This document shows, piece after piece, positions 1-8,866 of a stretch of DNA of 64,000 bases. A model generated the notes under the pieces. The model ran no database searches and was not told the origin of the DNA. It saw nothing but the letters and a program-made list of their open reading frames with translations. The stretch's first letter is position 1; the number at the start of each line of letters is the position of its first letter. Both the position numbers and the translations under genes were made by a program. Source of the DNA: Deltaproteobacteria bacterium (GTDB lineage: Bacteria > Myxococcota_C > UBA6777); contig SBHC01000079.1 in NCBI GenBank assembly GCA_006226375.1, forward strand, positions 310,001 through 374,000, given 5' to 3'.

Positions 1-385
1 AGAAAGAGGAGAATTCTTTGTAGCTCAGGGGGTTCTTCCCCTTGGGACCGAGGTGAAAGTGCGACGGGTCCGCATGGCCCGAATAGTAGAACAGAAACGT
101 TTTGGTGCCTTGGATCGAACGAAGCTGCTTGGAGACACGCTGGAGAACCTGTCGAACATCCTTCGCGTCGCTGTTTTCCAGCTGAAGGACTTGAAAGCCA
201 AGGTCGGATAGTTTGCGGGCCAAAGGTCGGACATCTCCCGAGAGGACATAATCCAGGCGAGGCTCTCCCTTCCATCCGTTCTGGTGACCCACCAACAACG
301 CCACACGTGTCTCCGCGTGGGCCACAGCGCCCCACCCTAACCAACCAAGAAGAAGAAAACCAAGAATACGAACCATCACAATCAT
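1..385 (-). CDS. Caspase-like (C14) peptidase, exported, 3' part missing
   Basis: Partial gene running off the left edge; 128 residues are visible. The start used is the ATG at 385, which gives an immediate signal peptide (hydrophobic residues 7-22, likely cleavage after AHA at 24). In-frame ATGs at 406 and about 433 are possible alternatives. After cleavage the sequence opens with the caspase-fold first strand (RVALLVGH). Later comes FLFYYSGHAD, where His104 sits in the place of the caspase catalytic histidine. The catalytic Cys would lie beyond the window. It is the third gene of a sigma factor/anti-sigma operon and starts 80 bases after the anti-sigma stop. Family known: bacterial caspase homologues are often co-encoded with DUF4384 proteins, as here. 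The exported location is inferred from the signal peptide. Confidence 0.8.
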   Translation of the reverse strand, partial: MIVMVRILGFLLLGWLGWGAVAHAETRVALLVGHQNGWKGEPRLDYVLSGDVRPLARKLSDLGFQVLQLENSDAKDVRQVLQRVSKQLRSIQGTKTFLFYYSGHADPSHFHLGPKGKNPLSYKEFSSF

Positions 386-464
386 CCAGTCACTACCGAG
401 AGTCATCTCGTTGGCAACCCTGCCTTGAGCCATCCAAGGTCAAAGCCGCAACTTCACGCCGACA

Positions 465-1349
465 TCACGGAGAGGTCTTCACCGTTTTTCGGATAAGCAA
501 CGACGACACACGCCAAGGTCCAGGGACGTCCTTTAATGTACGGATTGCTTTTCCAGATGCAACAAAGGAGCGATACAGAGCACGTTTTGTTTGCGCAGAA
601 GTGAAGGGTCGGTTGGAGGAGAACAAGAAGAAACGCTCCCAACCCACATAGTCGTCCAGCTCAAACGAACCTTCCGGCGGAAGACGCCCTCGCCCCGCCG
701 AGAACATTTGGCTTGTTTTCCCTTGGAAAGGAACCACCACATACGTCTCTCCTTTTTCGTTCATGCCCACAATCATCACATGTGTGTTCTGTTGCGCGTG
801 CAAAGAGAACTGCAAAAAGTCACCGGGAGCGACCGTTTGTTTGGAGCGCAGCCAGTTGGAGTGGGGAGAGCCTTGTCGAAAATGGAGAGCTCGCAACATC
901 ACAGACGAGGCTGCTTGACGGCTCTTCGCCACCCAGGTCTGCTGCTTTGTTGTGTGTTCTTCAAGACCTTGATGCGGCAGATTGCCTTGGGGAGGCCAGA
1001 TCCAGATCATGCAAACAAGCGCCACACCCACTGTAGCCAGAGAACCCCAACCGGAGCCGAAGTAACGCCGCAGCCCATCCCACCAAAGCTCTTGGGAAGA
1101 AGCCTGGGAGGATAACGGCTCTTTGGGCTCAAAGAGAGTGGCATGACGGGCAAACTCTCGGTCCAAGAACTCATCAAACCCTGATTGGCGGTGAAGAAGC
1201 GAAAAGCTCTCCTCTCGCTGTCGCATGCACTGCGCGTACAAGGGATTGTCCTTCCAGCCTTGCTCCAGGCGTTGCTGTTCTTGGGGAGAAGCCTCACCCA
1301 CATGCAGTCGATCCAGGAGCCATTCGGAGGGGTGTGTCTTTTGCATCAT
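465..1349 (-). CDS. Membrane anti-sigma-like protein with C-terminal DUF4384-like domain
   Basis: A 294-residue protein. The N-terminal ~95 residues are cytoplasmic-looking (PSEWLLDRLHVGEASPQEQQ), resembling the heads of anti-sigma factors but without a zinc-finger HxxxCxxC. One membrane segment follows at about 101-119. The periplasmic part, about 165-270, resembles DUF4384: a hydrophobic strand HVMIVGMNEKGETYVVVPF, then LPPEGSFELDDYVGWERFFLFSS. The start overlaps the sigma factor stop (ATGA), so the two are translationally coupled. The likely role is to hold the sigma factor at the membrane and couple it to a periplasmic signal or to the downstream caspase-like protein. That role is inferred from gene order and topology only. 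Confidence 0.75.
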   Translation of the reverse strand: MMQKTHPSEWLLDRLHVGEASPQEQQRLEQGWKDNPLYAQCMRQREESFSLLHRQSGFDEFLDREFARHATLFEPKEPLSSQASSQELWWDGLRRYFGSGWGSLATVGVALVCMIWIWPPQGNLPHQGLEEHTTKQQTWVAKSRQAASSVMLRALHFRQGSPHSNWLRSKQTVAPGDFLQFSLHAQQNTHVMIVGMNEKGETYVVVPFQGKTSQMFSAGRGRLPPEGSFELDDYVGWERFFLFSSNRPFTSAQTKRALYRSFVASGKAIRTLKDVPGPWRVSSLLIRKTVKTSP

Positions 1350-1813
1350 GAAACCTGTTCTTCCAACGTTTGGCGGACGTGACGTTCGAGTCGATCGAGT
1401 TTCTTCTTGACGCCGCGATCCGTCATTGCCACGAGGGCACCGATCTCATCGTACGTCATCTGGTCGACGTGGCGGTACACCAACAAAGTGGCGTCCTCCT
1501 GGTCGAGCGTTTGCAGAACGGCTTCTACCATCAACCGGCTCTCCAGCTGACGTGGACCGTCCTGTGTGTGTGTTTCGGGTTCTTGGAGAAGGGGCAACGT
1601 GCGTTTTTGACGCTTGAGGACATTGAGGCAATGATTGGTGCTGCTGCGATAGAGATAGAACAAAGGCTGATCAATGTCTTTGCGCTTGCGAGCCTCGTAA
1701 AAGGAAGCAAACACCTCCTGCAGCGCATCCCAAGCCAAGTCGGGATCGCTCAGCATCCGAAGACAGCGATGATAAATCGCCTCCATGTATCGTTTGAGTT
1801 GGTCTTTATCCAT
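1346..1813 (-). CDS. ECF-type RNA polymerase sigma factor
   Basis: 155 residues from the ATG at 1813; an upstream in-frame TTG at 1825 is less likely. Region 2 is visible near the N-terminus (MLSDPDLAWDALQEVFASFY, the region 2.1-2.2 pattern). Region 4 is near the C-terminus (LDQEDATLLVYRHVDQMTYD, then EIGALVAMTDRGVKKKLDRL, a helix-turn-helix). The length is at the short end for ECF sigma factors. It is the first gene of a three-gene operon with a membrane anti-sigma-like protein and an exported caspase-like protease. It probably directs transcription of its own operon and unknown targets; I could not identify a matching promoter motif. Confidence 0.85.
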   Translation of the reverse strand: MDKDQLKRYMEAIYHRCLRMLSDPDLAWDALQEVFASFYEARKRKDIDQPLFYLYRSSTNHCLNVLKRQKRTLPLLQEPETHTQDGPRQLESRLMVEAVLQTLDQEDATLLVYRHVDQMTYDEIGALVAMTDRGVKKKLDRLERHVRQTLEEQVS

Positions 1814-2074
1814 GGCCCACTTCAACCGTCATTGACACCACACACCTCTTACAACAATTCAGACCCATCAAAACCGAACTTAATGGATCATTTTTTTTGT
1901 TCCTTTCAGCCCAAGTGCAACATGTTGCGTTTAGGAAGAAGAGGTTACTCCCAAAGCCCTGGATGGAGGGCGGGTCCTCGCCAGAAGCCGGGACAAGCCG
2001 CTTGCCCCCACGTGGCAGTTCGAGTACATTGATGGAGCACTTTAGCGTGCGAACATCGCAAGATAGGAGACAGC

Positions 2075-5000
2075 ATGCGGTGCCAGCCAGGAGCGATATT
2101 GAGCGATCGCCAATACAGGCTCCACCAACAGATCCACCAAGATGGGCCAATTCAATATTGGTCGGCCCACCAGTTGAGTTCGCATGCTCCGCCCGTGCGG
2201 AAGCTCCTCCAACTGCCGCTACCGATCTATCTTCTCCACCACGAACGGCGCCAAAACTTTGAAGCGCTCAGCTACTATGAGGCCTTGTACCAGTCGCCTC
2301 ATATCCTTCCTGTCGAGTTTGTGGAAGCGTATGCAGATCCTCCGTTCATTGCGTTGGATGCACCTCCAGGTCAGCTGCTCAACACCGTCCTGAACAGCTA
2401 CTACCAGACACAACCAGCGCTCCCCTGGGAGTTGGCGGTGTACATTTGCATCCAGGTTTGCTTGGGTCTTCATCACGCCCACACAACCCAAGACCCGTTG
2501 TACCATTCTCCGTTTGTTTTGCACGGAGACATTCGGCCGGAGACGTTGTTCCTCAGCGAAGAGGGCAACATCATGCTGATGCCGTTTGGCCAGGTTCACT
2601 TGTGGGGAGATCTCCGAGAAGCTTGGCCTCATGTCGTTAAGCGACGCTTCTCCTACGCAGCCCCAGAGCGATGGCAGGAAGAAGGCTACGAGCTTGGCCC
2701 TGAGATGGATATGTTCAGCGTGGGGGTTCTGTTGTATGAGCTGCTCACTCGCCACATGCCCCACGATGGGACATCCATCGAAGCCGTTCAAAAGCAGATT
2801 GTATCGCCCTCATTGCCCTCTGTACGAAGCTACGTGGCGGACCTTCCTTCCCGACTGGAAGCCTTGATATATCAGCTCATCGACCCAGCACCTTCAGCCC
2901 GCCCCAACTCAGCAGGCGAGCTGGCTCAACAACTGGTTCAGGTCTTGAGCAGAGACAAAGGAGTGGAGGGATACCGACAAGATCTGAAGGAGGTCTACCA
3001 ACGTGTCGCGCAGCCCTACGCTCCGTCCACCACGCCAGTAGCCCTGGAGTCCAAGCCCGAACTCGCCGCACTTCCCACTCAAATGCACAACTCCATGACG
3101 TCGATTCGCGGCGAACCACCGAAGCTTACGCCCGAGGCATCCACGGCCTTTTCGACGCCGGGTATTGAAGCTACGCCAAAACCAAGTATGTTGCCTATGT
3201 TGGGGGAGGATGACTTAGTTTCTCTCCCCATGGAAGACTTGCCCACACAAACCCGTGACATAAAACCAGGCGCCATGTCCAACAAAAATCCATTTTCGAC
3301 GAATTCCTCTCCGTTTCCCTCCTCCAACGAGGAGGCGTCGTCCAAGCCAAGTTCGACTCCGTCTGGAGGTCCGTTCAGCAGCTTTGGCGGCTCCTCGTCT
3401 CCGTTCGTGGCGGCCAACTCGCCTCCACCTCCCAGTGACAGCGGGGACGATTACGATCCAGGGGAAGCAACAGTTGTGGATGCCTCGCTCCTCCAAGCCT
3501 TGCGGGACTCCATGGACAACGACAGCGCAGCGGGTTCTCAACCACCGCCAATGGTCTCCAAGACGAGCAGCACGAGCAAGTCGGGCCGTTTCCGGAGATA
3601 CACACCTCCCAGTGCGGAGCTTTCGGCTCTCGGTGCTCAAGAGAACGTGGTGGCTTCGCTTTCAACAGGTCCCAACAAACGAGCGGCGAACCCCTTTGGC
3701 GTGCAGCACTCTACCTCAGGAGAGTTGGAGTTGGGCGATGCCGGAAATGCAGCACCACCTTCGTTTGCTCAGACGCCTTCGCCAGCACATCCTGTTCCCT
3801 CCAGCGCGCTTCCCCAAGTAAGTTCATCTCCAAGCCCACCGAACAATTCACCGTGGCAACTGGACAACACACCCACAGCGTTTGAAGGCAACGCCAATGC
3901 GTTTGGCACACCCTCCGCGGGCTCCAACCCATGGGCAACAGGAACGACAGAAGGAAGCTTTCCTTCGCAAAATGCAGATGCGTCCTCCCACTATTCTCAT
4001 CAATACGACGATGACGAAGACGATCCCACAATGATGCACATTCCAGGCACGCCCCTGGAAAGCTATGGCAACCCCAACGCGTACCATCAACAGCAGGGAG
4101 GTTTTCCCATCGGAGCCCCACAGGCTGATGACTTCACCGCACGCAACCCAACGCAGGCCCAAGGGTTTGGGCAGCAAGCCAGCTTGGACTCCAACGCTCT
4201 GTTTCAGAACGTTAACGATAACAGCTTCGATCCAGCCCAGCCTCTGGATGTTGCGATGCCGGAGTACACCTCAGGCACACAAGACGCCTACCCCGGTGTC
4301 CCCATGGACATGGGCAACCTCACCAAGGATCCAGAACCTTCGGGTGGCTCGTCGCGAAAGTGGGTCCTTCCTCTCGTTCTCTTGTTGCTTTTGGGAGGCG
4401 CAGGAGGAGCCGTGGCTGTGTTGGGATGGCCACCTTGGGAAAAAAAGGACCCCCTCCCCAACATTCCGCCCGTCCGACAGAATCGAACGGTTCGAGCCAA
4501 GCCGAGGAAGGCTCCCCAACGAGTGGCGAAGAGAGCCCCGGCGAGGCGTGTGAGTCCTGACAAGCGCATCCTTATCGTAGACGTTGCGCCGCTCAATGAC
4601 GACGACGACGATGACGACAAGCCCAACAAGCGACGTCCCAAAGCCCGGAAATCCGTGAAGCGCGGCCGTCGTGTGGTTCGCCGTCGACGTATCGTGCGGC
4701 GAAAACGAGTGGTCCGCCGCCGTGTGGTTCGCCGCCCGACCAAAGTCGTCCGGGTCAAGCGTCCCAAGATTCGGGCCGCGATACAAGCCGCGGCTGGAGT
4801 GAAGATTTCAATTCAGCCTAGCTGCACAATTTACAAAGGGAGCCGGAACCTGGGCACGTCTTATCCCCCTCGCAATCTGGACCTGTCACCCGGAAATCAC
4901 ACCCTACGTTGTGTCAACAAAGGCAAGCGCCTCTACCACAAGTTTTCGTTGCTTGTGGTGCAAGGACGTCCGACCCAGTACATCCGTAAACTTCGTGCGG

Positions 5001-5236
5001 GCAAGCTGTTTGTACGTTCACGCCCTTGGGCAACCGTCCACATTCCAGGGCTTGGCAAAGTGGGTCGAACAGACCGCCCAATCAATGTATACGAAGGCCG
5101 ATTCCAGGTAACGCTCCGCAAACAGGGAAGCAACCTCCCAACTCCAGGAAACCGACAATCGCTTTGGGTCAGCATCCTTCCTGGAAAAACGAGCAAAACC
5201 AAACGAATCATCTTTCCTATTTTGGATGACGAGTAA
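2075..5236 (+). CDS. Membrane-anchored pseudokinase with PEGA-like C-terminal domain
   Basis: 1053 residues; AGGAGA lies four bases before the ATG. Residues ~60-290 have the Hanks kinase fold: a catalytic-loop version HGDIRPETLF (His150, Asp152), the APE motif as AAPER near 197, and MDMFSVGVLLYELLT after it. However, DFG is PFG (Pro170), the loop Lys and Asn are Arg and Thr, and no VAIK lysine is evident, so catalysis is probably lost. A Ser/Pro/Asn-rich linker (~300-755) leads to one membrane segment (~762-784). An acidic D-run and an Arg/Val-rich tract (RRVVRRRRIVRRKRVVRRR) follow. Last comes a beta-rich tail with PEGA-like features (SPGNHTLRC, YEGRFQVTLRK). Likely a scaffold or sensor that links the cytoplasm to the periplasm. 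Confidence 0.75.
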   Translation: MRCQPGAILSDRQYRLHQQIHQDGPIQYWSAHQLSSHAPPVRKLLQLPLPIYLLHHERRQNFEALSYYEALYQSPHILPVEFVEAYADPPFIALDAPPGQLLNTVLNSYYQTQPALPWELAVYICIQVCLGLHHAHTTQDPLYHSPFVLHGDIRPETLFLSEEGNIMLMPFGQVHLWGDLREAWPHVVKRRFSYAAPERWQEEGYELGPEMDMFSVGVLLYELLTRHMPHDGTSIEAVQKQIVSPSLPSVRSYVADLPSRLEALIYQLIDPAPSARPNSAGELAQQLVQVLSRDKGVEGYRQDLKEVYQRVAQPYAPSTTPVALESKPELAALPTQMHNSMTSIRGEPPKLTPEASTAFSTPGIEATPKPSMLPMLGEDDLVSLPMEDLPTQTRDIKPGAMSNKNPFSTNSSPFPSSNEEASSKPSSTPSGGPFSSFGGSSSPFVAANSPPPPSDSGDDYDPGEATVVDASLLQALRDSMDNDSAAGSQPPPMVSKTSSTSKSGRFRRYTPPSAELSALGAQENVVASLSTGPNKRAANPFGVQHSTSGELELGDAGNAAPPSFAQTPSPAHPVPSSALPQVSSSPSPPNNSPWQLDNTPTAFEGNANAFGTPSAGSNPWATGTTEGSFPSQNADASSHYSHQYDDDEDDPTMMHIPGTPLESYGNPNAYHQQQGGFPIGAPQADDFTARNPTQAQGFGQQASLDSNALFQNVNDNSFDPAQPLDVAMPEYTSGTQDAYPGVPMDMGNLTKDPEPSGGSSRKWVLPLVLLLLLGGAGGAVAVLGWPPWEKKDPLPNIPPVRQNRTVRAKPRKAPQRVAKRAPARRVSPDKRILIVDVAPLNDDDDDDDKPNKRRPKARKSVKRGRRVVRRRRIVRRKRVVRRRVVRRPTKVVRVKRPKIRAAIQAAAGVKISIQPSCTIYKGSRNLGTSYPPRNLDLSPGNHTLRCVNKGKRLYHKFSLLVVQGRPTQYIRKLRAGKLFVRSRPWATVHIPGLGKVGRTDRPINVYEGRFQVTLRKQGSNLPTPGNRQSLWVSILPGKTSKTKRIIFPILDDE

Positions 5237-5377
5237 GTGGAGGCGAAACTCAAGAGGACTCATTCTGACTTGAGCATTTTGTTCATTCCGACTCCCTGAC
5301 ACGTTCTTTCCTTCTCGACTTCAAAGCAAAGAGCGGTGGATGCGGCTTCCACCTATCCCTGGAGGGACAAAGGCGCC

Positions 5378-6517
5378 ATGCAAGAACTCATTCAAAGTTT
5401 GCCCCCAGCAGCCCAAAACTACTTGAAACCGGAAACCCCGGCTCCCATGAAGATGATGGCAGCCAGCGGACGTTTGCCGCTGCCTCCCAACCAGCTTGGC
5501 ATCGTCATGTATGCGCTTTGCCACGACGAGAACCCTCAAGTCGCTCAATCAGCCCTCGATAACTTTCGGCAGCAACCAACGAAAATCTTGATGCCGCTGC
5601 TCAGTCACCCCAAGGCTGACGCTGCCTTGCTCCACTTCTTCGCGTACTACTTCTCACACGACGCAAAGATCCTGGAGCAAGTTGTCCTCCACAGACAGAC
5701 CCCCAATGAGATCATCGCCCAGCTTGCCCAACAGCTGAAAGACCCGTTGCTCGGCCTGATTGTTCAGAACCAGCAGCGTCAGCTTGAGCACCCTCCTATC
5801 GTTCACGCGTTGTTGCATAACTCCAACCTGAACAACTCACAGCGCACACGGGTCCTGGAATTTGCCCTCCGGGAAGGCATCGAAACGGGCTACAACGAGG
5901 AGATGCTGTCTCGCTTCATCCACCCAGCGCTTCTCAAAGAACTTCTGCGAAGCCGACCAGCACCTGTAACCAAGGCTGACAAAGAGCTTGAACTTCAATT
6001 CGAGAACGAGTTTGCCGAAGACGAAGAGGCTGACTTCCTTGCCCCTGAATTCATGGATGACTTCGACGATGACGAAGAAGTTCCGGAAGAAGAAGAGGGC
6101 AAGAAGCTCACCATTGAACAGCAGATCTTAAACTGGTCGGTGAGTGAAAAGATCGTAGCAGCCAAACGTGGGAACAAGCAGATCCGCAGCATTTTGATTC
6201 GAGATGGAAACAAGCTTGTCTCCACAGGTGTCCTCGACAATCCCAGGATCACAGAAGGCGAAGTGCTCAAGATTGCATCCAGCCGAAGTGTGAGCGAAGA
6301 GATCATCCGGATCATCACCCGCAACAGGGAATGGATGAAGCTCTACCAAATGAAGGTGAACCTGACCGCGAACCCCAAATGTCCGACGCCCGTCGCGATC
6401 CGCCTACTCAACCACCTCCGTCTCCACGACTTGAGAAACCTCGCTGGAAACAAAAATGTGCCAAGTGTTGTCGCGACCAACGCACGAAAGCTGAGCAAGC
6501 AACGCGGACCTTCTTAA
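5378..6517 (+). CDS. Helical-repeat protein of unknown function
   Basis: I chose the ATG at 5378 because GGAGGG lies 11 bases upstream; an in-frame ATG at 5336 would add 14 residues but has no ribosome site. The 379-residue protein is soluble and alpha-helical. It contains HEAT-like units (NPQVAQSALDNF, HPKADAALLHFF), then an acidic stretch at ~205-245 (runs of D and E), then a second helical half. That half has repeated motifs such as IRDGNKLVSTGVLDNPRITE and NREWMKLYQMKVNLTANPK. It probably acts as a protein-binding scaffold. The position directly after the pseudokinase, same strand, suggests shared expression. No catalytic residues are evident and I assign no function. Confidence 0.7.
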   Translation: MQELIQSLPPAAQNYLKPETPAPMKMMAASGRLPLPPNQLGIVMYALCHDENPQVAQSALDNFRQQPTKILMPLLSHPKADAALLHFFAYYFSHDAKILEQVVLHRQTPNEIIAQLAQQLKDPLLGLIVQNQQRQLEHPPIVHALLHNSNLNNSQRTRVLEFALREGIETGYNEEMLSRFIHPALLKELLRSRPAPVTKADKELELQFENEFAEDEEADFLAPEFMDDFDDDEEVPEEEEGKKLTIEQQILNWSVSEKIVAAKRGNKQIRSILIRDGNKLVSTGVLDNPRITEGEVLKIASSRSVSEEIIRIITRNREWMKLYQMKVNLTANPKCPTPVAIRLLNHLRLHDLRNLAGNKNVPSVVATNARKLSKQRGPS

Positions 6518-6620
6518 TTCAGGCTCACTTTGCAAGAGTGTGTTGGTTTGCAAGATGGTGTTGGGGATAAGGTGTTGGAACCAAGGAAGGTGTGAAGAGA
6601 GGGAAGAAGAGAGGCGTGAT

Positions 6621-8012
6621 TTAGGATTTGCGCATGAGACAAGGCAGTCCGTCGACACGAAGTTCGTCTGTGTCGAAGCTCGCAGCCTGCATCACAGACG
6701 CGCCGATCAAGGAGGGAGTCAGGATGGTTCCACCAGCCGTGGCAGCCTGACCCGTGATGGGGTCGATCGCCTGGGGGCCCATTCCTTTGTCGGAGGAAGC
6801 ACCCACCACGGTGTTGTGGGGGAGACCCGCGCCGATCAACAGCGAAGCGTTGCAGATCGAGTGATCACGACCGTCGCGATTGTTCAACATCGCGGTTCGT
6901 GCAAACTCGCTGAAGCATAGGATCGTGGTGTGGTCGATCAGCTTGTCACCTGGTGCTTCAGGGTGCGGTGTGTTCTTCAAGTCAGTGACAAGTTGGGTCA
7001 ATGCCTTGAAGCCATTGTGCAGTCGCTCAATGTGGTCATCAGCCCACTCTTCACCGTGGGTGTCCAGACCGCTGGCCAACTCGATGGTAGTGCACTGTGC
7101 GATGTTGTTACGGATAGCCTGGAAGGCCATAGCAGCCTGCGCTTCCGGCGAAGACAATGAGCGGATGTTGTAGCGTTGCTTGATCTTCACCATCTCAGGA
7201 TCTTTGTAGTTGGTGAAGTTAAACATGTCGCTCAAGCCACTCTCCACGAGGAAGCGTGACTTGGTTTGGGCGCTCTGGATCAGGTTAAGCATATCGGCGT
7301 CGTTCAACCGAACCGGATCACAGTTTTCACGGGTTGCACGGTATTGCTGCAACAGCGCGCGAAGTTCTTTGTCAGGCGCTTGGGGACCATCTCGCAGAGT
7401 CTGCAGCAAGTCGGAGATGCTGGACACCTTCAGACCGCTTGCATAAGCAGGAAGACCCTGGTTGTAAGACTCAACCCGCACGACGAGGTTGGGAACAGCC
7501 GTGATGTCACCTTGTTGGGCTACGATTCGCGTGGGCAACGAGGAGCCTTTCGCGTTCAGACCGTTGGGCATCATCCCGGTGATCATATAGCGGCGGCCGA
7601 CTTCGTGGGTCACGGTGTCCATCGCGATACCACGAACCACACAGCTTACATCGTGGTGACCAGCATCTGCAAAGGACTTCATCGCAGGGCCAAAGGCGAT
7701 GTTGGAGCCTTTCGCCTGGATCACACTTCTGTCCACCTTGGTGCCGTCGGGCAACGAGTCGGGAAGGTAGTCCCACGCCAGCTGAATTTTGGTTTCCGGG
7801 GACTTGGAGTCAGTGAACTGACCGGGGTCTCGCGGATCCAGGGATTGGGTGATGTCCCAACCGCCAGAGAAGTAGGCAAACACATAGTAACGCTTGGGGC
7901 GCTTCTTTGCGGGGTCAGCTTTCAAACGGGGCATGGCCCAAGGTTGCAACATAAAGCTACCAGCAGCACCCAAGCCCAATGATTTCAAGACAAAACGTCG
8001 ATTGAAATGCAT
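6621..8012 (-). CDS. DUF1501 family protein, Tat-exported
   Basis: 463 residues. The N-terminus carries a twin-arginine signal (NRRFVLKSLGLGAAG) followed by a hydrophobic stretch and an Ala-rich cleavage region, so export in folded form is likely. The body has DUF1501 features: an early FSGGWDITQSLDPRD segment, an ASGLDTHGEEWADDH metal-site-like segment, and CFSEFARTAMLNNRDGRDHS near the C-terminus. The fold is related to sulfatase/alkaline phosphatase proteins. DUF1501 proteins are normally encoded beside cytochrome-c-containing DUF1549/DUF1588 proteins, as here. It is the last gene of a four-gene minus-strand cluster, 87 bases after the preceding lipoprotein. The substrate is unknown. Confidence 0.85.
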   Translation of the reverse strand: MHFNRRFVLKSLGLGAAGSFMLQPWAMPRLKADPAKKRPKRYYVFAYFSGGWDITQSLDPRDPGQFTDSKSPETKIQLAWDYLPDSLPDGTKVDRSVIQAKGSNIAFGPAMKSFADAGHHDVSCVVRGIAMDTVTHEVGRRYMITGMMPNGLNAKGSSLPTRIVAQQGDITAVPNLVVRVESYNQGLPAYASGLKVSSISDLLQTLRDGPQAPDKELRALLQQYRATRENCDPVRLNDADMLNLIQSAQTKSRFLVESGLSDMFNFTNYKDPEMVKIKQRYNIRSLSSPEAQAAMAFQAIRNNIAQCTTIELASGLDTHGEEWADDHIERLHNGFKALTQLVTDLKNTPHPEAPGDKLIDHTTILCFSEFARTAMLNNRDGRDHSICNASLLIGAGLPHNTVVGASSDKGMGPQAIDPITGQAATAGGTILTPSLIGASVMQAASFDTDELRVDGLPCLMRKS

Positions 8013-8099
8013 GATTCACTCCTTGTATCGGATGCGACAGCGATGACGTTGTCGCGAAGCTTGTTCAAACGGTTGTACGTTTCATGACGAACGGGCGAC

Positions 8100-8852
8100 T
8101 TAGTACGCGAAGAACTCGGGGGAGGTCAGCACAGCGATGCAAACCCCCTCCCAAGCGGTCGACTCTTTCCGGGTTTTGGCCAGGATTCGGTCGTAGAGCG
8201 TACGAAGTTGCTTGATACTTTCGGTGCTGCTCTCCGGTACATAAATGGAGTGAAATTTCAACCGTAGGAAACGTAGAGTCTTGTCGATGTCGTTGTAGCG
8301 AATGACGCTACGGGTTGCCATGTTCTGCGTTTGCAAGTCTTTGACGACAGCCGCTTTGCACACCTGCCCAGCCATATCGTCCATGAACTTCATGAACAAC
8401 GACGTGGAGTCACGGGATGTGAAAGTAACCTGCAGGTAGTCCGCCTGCCCCAAGGTGCGAGACAGCGAATCAAACATATTGGTGTTGCCCGACTTCCAGG
8501 TGATTCCGTTGAACAACCTGGGGATGGTGTCCTTCAACTGGCTCACACTCATTCGACGGGAGTAACGACCAAAGGAGGGGTTCAGTACTCCGCTTCCGCT
8601 ATCGGAAGGCTTGGTGTTGGACCAGTGGTCACGAACTGCAGGAGGAGGCTCCACCCGTGGTTTGGTCGGCTGGGTGGGTGGGTCCACGCGCTGTTCGGGT
8701 GGCTTCTTCGTGGGCTCAGGCTCCTTCCGTGTGGTCGGAGGATTGGTGGTCGGGTTGGTGTTCTCAGTTGTTCCAGGGTTGGTGGGAGTACAGCCCCACA
8801 GCACCAACACGGGCACAACCAAAACGGACAAAACAGAGCGAATTCGTTTCAT
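8100..8852 (-). CDS. Lipoprotein with Pro/Thr-rich linker
   Basis: The start is the second ATG (8852), nine bases after AGGA; the first ATG at 8861 sits directly against the ribosome site. A lipoprotein signal ends in LVLWGC. The mature N-terminus is a Pro/Thr/Lys/Asn-rich linker of about 60 residues (NPTTNPPTTRKEPEPTKKPP), which should hold the globular part away from the membrane. The C-terminal domain ends in WEGVCIAVLTSPEFFAY. This is reminiscent of the C-terminal tails (LxSPEF) of DUF1549/DUF1800-type proteins found beside DUF1501. It sits between the haem protein at 8867 and the DUF1501 gene, so it is probably a structural or maturation partner. Confidence 0.65.
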   Translation of the reverse strand: MKRIRSVLSVLVVPVLVLWGCTPTNPGTTENTNPTTNPPTTRKEPEPTKKPPEQRVDPPTQPTKPRVEPPPAVRDHWSNTKPSDSGSGVLNPSFGRYSRRMSVSQLKDTIPRLFNGITWKSGNTNMFDSLSRTLGQADYLQVTFTSRDSTSLFMKFMDDMAGQVCKAAVVKDLQTQNMATRSVIRYNDIDKTLRFLRLKFHSIYVPESSTESIKQLRTLYDRILAKTRKESTAWEGVCIAVLTSPEFFAY

Positions 8853-8866
8853 TGTGCTCATTCCTC

